Translations under genes and position numbers: made by a program
Assembly (NCBI GenBank): GCA_021845645.1
Contig: JAJZVM010000090.1
Coordinates: 1-15,626, forward strand
DNA: 15,626 bases
Source of the DNA: Bacillota bacterium
GTDB lineage: Bacteria; Bacillota_E; JAJZYS01; JAJYTV01
Direction: 5' to 3'
Shown here: in pieces, positions 13,172 through 15,626 of the stretch
How positions within the stretch are numbered: position 1 is the first letter of the stretch
How the letters are laid out: each line of letters starts with the position of its first letter
The notes under the pieces: model-generated
The model's input: the letters and a program-made list of their open reading frames with translations, nothing else
Told to the model about the DNA's origin: nothing
Databases searched by the model: none

Positions 13172-14467
13172 ATGTCGAAGCCGGGCGCCATGCAGGATTT
13201 GCAGGCGCTCGTGCGGATCGGGCTGGAAGAGACTGACCTCGTCGGCAGCCGCATTGTCGTCGCCGTGTCCGGCGGGCCGGATTCGGTGGCGCTGTTTCAC
13301 ATCCTTACGCGGGTGGCTGCGGAGGCGCGGATAGGGTTGCACCTGTGCCACATCGACCACGGCTGGCGGCCGGAGGCGGCCGAGGCGGAGGCCGCCATCT
13401 GCCGCGGGCTTGCCGAGCGGTCGAACGTGGGCTGGAGCGTCGTGCACCTGCCGCCGCCGCCGGTGCGAAGCGAGGAGAGCGCGCGGGACGTCAGGCGGTC
13501 CGTCCTGCTGAGAGTCATGCGGGCAGTCGGTGCGCAGGCGATCGCCCTCGGCCATCAGGCAGACGACCAGGCGGAGACCGTCATCATGCAGCTTGTCCGA
13601 GGCACCGGCGCCGCCGCGGGCATGCGGCGTTGGCGTCCTCCCTTCTGGCGGCCCCTGCTGCAGGTCGAGCGTTCGTCGCTGCAGGACTACTGCCGGGAGC
13701 ACGGACTCGCGTTTGCCATCGATGCGACGAACCTGTCGGGCAAATACGGGCGCAATCGGGTCCGCATCGACCTGATGCCCCTTCTGCGCCGCGAGAATCC
13801 GCGCGCAGTGGAGGCCTTGGGTCGCTTCGCCGCGCTGCGGGGTGAGGAGGAGGATTGGCTCGAGCAGGAGGCCGCGACCATTGTCGCCGCCCTGCCGAGA
13901 TGGCCAAGCGGTATCGATCTCAGGCCCCTGGCCAGGCAGCCGCTCCCTATGCAGCGTCGGGCCCTCAGGCGCGTTCTCGCCGAGCGTGGGGTGGCGCTTG
14001 GGGCCGCGCGGCTAGGCGAGGTGCACCAGGCGCTCGTGTCCGGCGGCCGCATTTCGCCGAGGGCGGACCTGCGCCTGGAGCACGGGCTCCTCTCTTGGCC
14101 TGAGGTGCCTTTGCCCTGGTCAGGCATCGTGCCGGGCGGACGTCTCCTTTGGGGAGATTTGCGCTTCGGGGTCGGCATGGCCCCCTCCGACGCGCTGTCG
14201 GCCGAGGTTGGCGAGGGTACCCTCTCGGTGCGGCCACGCCGACCCGGCGACCGGCTGAGGCTAGCGGGCGGCACACGCAAACTCCAGGACATCCTGGTCG
14301 ATGCCCGCGTGCCCAGAGCCGTGCGCGACCGCCTGCCCGTCGTCTGCCGGGACGGGCGACCCGTGTGGCTGCCAGGGCATCCGTGCGGACTGGACGCGGG
14401 GTTCGGACGCACGGTCTGGGTCGGGTCAGCGGAAGTTGTTGCACAACTTTGGCGTGTGCTAGAATGA
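13172..14467 (+). CDS. tilS: tRNA(Ile)-lysidine synthase
   Basis: 431 residues, complete. TilS converts the wobble cytidine of tRNA-Ile(CAU) to lysidine, using ATP and lysine, so that AUA is read as Ile; it is essential in most bacteria. The PP-loop SGGPDS is at 33-38, HIDHGWR at 60-66, [10 protein letters not shown] at 127-136 and the KYGRNRVR segment at 191-198. The C-terminal part (about 300-431) contains the tRNA-binding TilS_C domain with [31 protein letters not shown]. The usual ARXXRY motif reads ARDVRRS here. The start is ATG 13172 behind only a weak AGCGGG; ATG 13190 is an alternative. It lies 20 bases after the kinase-like gene. Its stop overlaps a 19-codon ORF, and its 3' end carries a dyad and a possible ftsH promoter. 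Confidence 0.93.
   Translation: MSKPGAMQDLQALVRIGLEETDLVGSRIVVAVSGGPDSVALFHILTRVAAEARIGLHLCHIDHGWRPEAAEAEAAICRGLAERSNVGWSVVHLPPPPVRSEESARDVRRSVLLRVMRAVGAQAIALGHQADDQAETVIMQLVRGTGAAAGMRRWRPPFWRPLLQVERSSLQDYCREHGLAFAIDATNLSGKYGRNRVRIDLMPLLRRENPRAVEALGRFAALRGEEEDWLEQEAATIVAALPRWPSGIDLRPLARQPLPMQRRALRRVLAERGVALGAARLGEVHQALVSGGRISPRADLRLEHGLLSWPEVPLPWSGIVPGGRLLWGDLRFGVGMAPSDALSAEVGEGTLSVRPRRPGDRLRLAGGTRKLQDILVDARVPRAVRDRLPVVCRDGRPVWLPGHPCGLDAGFGRTVWVGSAEVVAQLWRVLE
14433..14465 (+). promoter_or_regulatory. dyad and extended -10 promoter candidate for ftsH inside the tilS 3' end
   Basis: TGC-TAGAAT (14457-14465) is an extended -10. A perfect dyad AAGTTGT-TGC-ACAACTT occupies 14433-14449, covering the -35 region. 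The -35 itself is poor (TTGTTG with 18 bases of spacing or TTGCAC with 15). The site could be an operator for ftsH; part of the likeness may be chance in coding DNA. Confidence 0.35.
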
Positions 14468-14523
14468 AGCGATTCGCGTGGCCCAGCCGCATGAGCCCGC
14501 GAAAGGAGGCCCGGCGTCGGTGA
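14464..14523 (+). CDS. 19-codon ORF bridging tilS and ftsH
   Basis: The ATG at 14464 overlaps the tilS TGA (ATGA), and its own TGA at 14521-14523 overlaps the ftsH start (GTGA). The peptide [19 protein letters not shown] is strongly basic. There is no ribosome binding site of its own, so it could be translated only by reinitiation after tilS. The AAAGGAGG of ftsH lies inside it. It may be a coupling device or a chance frame. Confidence 0.3.
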   Translation: MKRFAWPSRMSPRKEARRR

Positions 14524-15626
14524 ACAACAACATCTTCCGCCGCATCACGTTTCCACTCGTGATGCTCGTTCTGCTTCTCATGGTGCTCGAGTACGTGCAC
14601 ACCGCGCAGCCGGCCAACATCACCCAGCTGACCTACACCCAGATGGTCAGCGTGGTGCAAAAGCACGAGGTCAGGAGCGCGACGATCAGCGGCAACGTGC
14701 TGACAGGCAAGCTGACGACCGGCAAGCAGTTCGAGACGGTCATCTCCTCGTACTCGACCAGCAACCTGCAGGACCTGCTGTACAAAAACGGGGTCAACTT
14801 CAAGTACGCGAATGCGCAGGCCCCCTGGTACGACAGTCCGATCTTCAACACGCTTCTCTGGGTTGCACTGCTTGCAGCGGTCATGTTCTTCCTCATGCAG
14901 CAGACGCAAGGCGGCGGCAACCGCGTCATGCAGTTCGGCAAGAGCCGCGCGCGCCTGCATACCGACGACCGCAAGCGCGTCACCTTCGATGACGTCGCCG
15001 GCGTCGAGGAGGTCAAGGAGGAACTTGCCGAGGTCGTCGACTTCCTGAAACACCCCAAACGCTATGTCGAGCTGGGGGCGCGAATCCCGAAGGGCGTCCT
15101 GCTCTTCGGCGAACCCGGAACCGGCAAGACGCTCCTGGCGCGCGCCGTCGCCGGCGAGGCGGGGGTTCCGTTCTTCAGCATTTCCGGTTCCGACTTCGTC
15201 GAGATGTTCGTGGGCGTCGGTGCCTCCCGCGTGCGCGACCTCTTCGAGCAGGCGAAGAAAAACTCGCCCTGCATCGTGTTCATCGACGAAATCGACGCCG
15301 TCGGCCGCATGCGTGGTGCCGGCTACGGCGGCGGCCACGACGAGCGCGAGCAGACCCTCAACCAGCTGCTCGTCGAGATGGACGGCTTTGGCATCAATGA
15401 GGGCATCATCGTGATCGCCGCGACCAACCGGCCGGATGTCCTCGACCCGGCGCTCCTGCGTCCTGGCCGCTTCGACCGTCAGGTCGTGATCCATCGTCCG
15501 GATCTGCAGGGTCGCAAGGAGATCCTTGCAGTGCATGCGGCGAACAAGCCGCTCGAGACGGGGACGGATCTCGAGCAGGTGGCGAAGCGCACACCGGGCT
15601 TCACCGGAGCGGACCTTGCCAACACA
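14520..15626 (+). CDS. ftsH: ATP-dependent zinc metalloprotease FtsH, 5' part (3' truncated by the window edge)
   Basis: The first 369 residues are in the window. The start is GTG 14520 with AAAGGAGG at 14502-14509, ten bases upstream. The two membrane segments are at about 9-26 and 110-128, with the small extracytoplasmic domain between. The AAA+ domain follows: Walker A at 197-204 reads GEPGTGKT where FtsH normally has GPPGTGKT, Walker B is VFIDEID with Asp256 and Glu257, and the second region of homology is [21 protein letters not shown]. The pore motif ([10 protein letters not shown]) is normal. The HEXXH protease domain is beyond the edge and could not be checked. FtsH degrades membrane and regulatory proteins and is needed for sporulation in Bacillus. 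hprT is missing between tilS and this gene. Confidence 0.95.
   Translation, partial: MNNNIFRRITFPLVMLVLLLMVLEYVHTAQPANITQLTYTQMVSVVQKHEVRSATISGNVLTGKLTTGKQFETVISSYSTSNLQDLLYKNGVNFKYANAQAPWYDSPIFNTLLWVALLAAVMFFLMQQTQGGGNRVMQFGKSRARLHTDDRKRVTFDDVAGVEEVKEELAEVVDFLKHPKRYVELGARIPKGVLLFGEPGTGKTLLARAVAGEAGVPFFSISGSDFVEMFVGVGASRVRDLFEQAKKNSPCIVFIDEIDAVGRMRGAGYGGGHDEREQTLNQLLVEMDGFGINEGIIVIAATNRPDVLDPALLRPGRFDRQVVIHRPDLQGRKEILAVHAANKPLETGTDLEQVAKRTPGFTGADLANT

Noticed and set aside
13965..15536. Minus-strand frame of 523 codons
   Set aside because: It is antisense to tilS and ftsH; long antisense frames are expected at this base composition.

Overview
The window comes from a GC-rich, endospore-forming, Gram-positive (Bacillota-type) chromosome. 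Three observations support this. First, spoIIE, a kinase-like gene, tilS and ftsH lie in the order known from Bacillus and its relatives. Second, there is a small acid-soluble spore protein (SASP) gene. Third, GTG and TTG starts with strong GGAGG-type ribosome binding sites are common. A deep-branching high-GC lineage such as the Sulfobacillus/Thermaerobacter type would fit, but that placement is inference.

Layout. Positions 1-290 hold at most the last codons of an unidentified gene and a weak promoter. Positions 291-957 are an overlapping DUF302 gene and a CsoR/RcnR-family repressor with an atypical ligand set. A perfect hairpin separates them from a convergent FTR1-type iron permease (1033-1869, minus), whose promoter abuts an inverted repeat. 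An alpha/beta hydrolase (2008-3063) diverges from the permease and ends at a second perfect hairpin. An ECF sigma factor and its zinc-binding membrane anti-sigma factor follow on the minus strand, with a textbook ECF autoregulation promoter (TGAAAC-N16-CGTC) inside the longest possible reading frame. An acidic SASP (minus) and a complete tRNA-Glu(UUC), with promoter and terminator, come next.

Positions 5017-9647 form an export operon: a MarR repressor with a promoter and overlapping dyad, an unusual 700-residue membrane-fusion (adaptor) protein, a MacB/LolD-type ATPase and a MacB/FtsX-type permease. The adaptor is a tandem fusion of two HlyD modules. Each module carries exactly nine heptads, but on opposite sides of a shared Pro-rich turn. 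This is the most unusual object in the window.

Positions 9710-10159 encode a YbjN-type protein. From 10357 to the right edge runs the spoIIE, degenerate kinase-like gene, tilS, ftsH cluster. hprT, which sits between tilS and ftsH in Bacillus, is absent; a 19-codon ORF overlapping both neighbours fills the gap. ftsH runs off the right edge.
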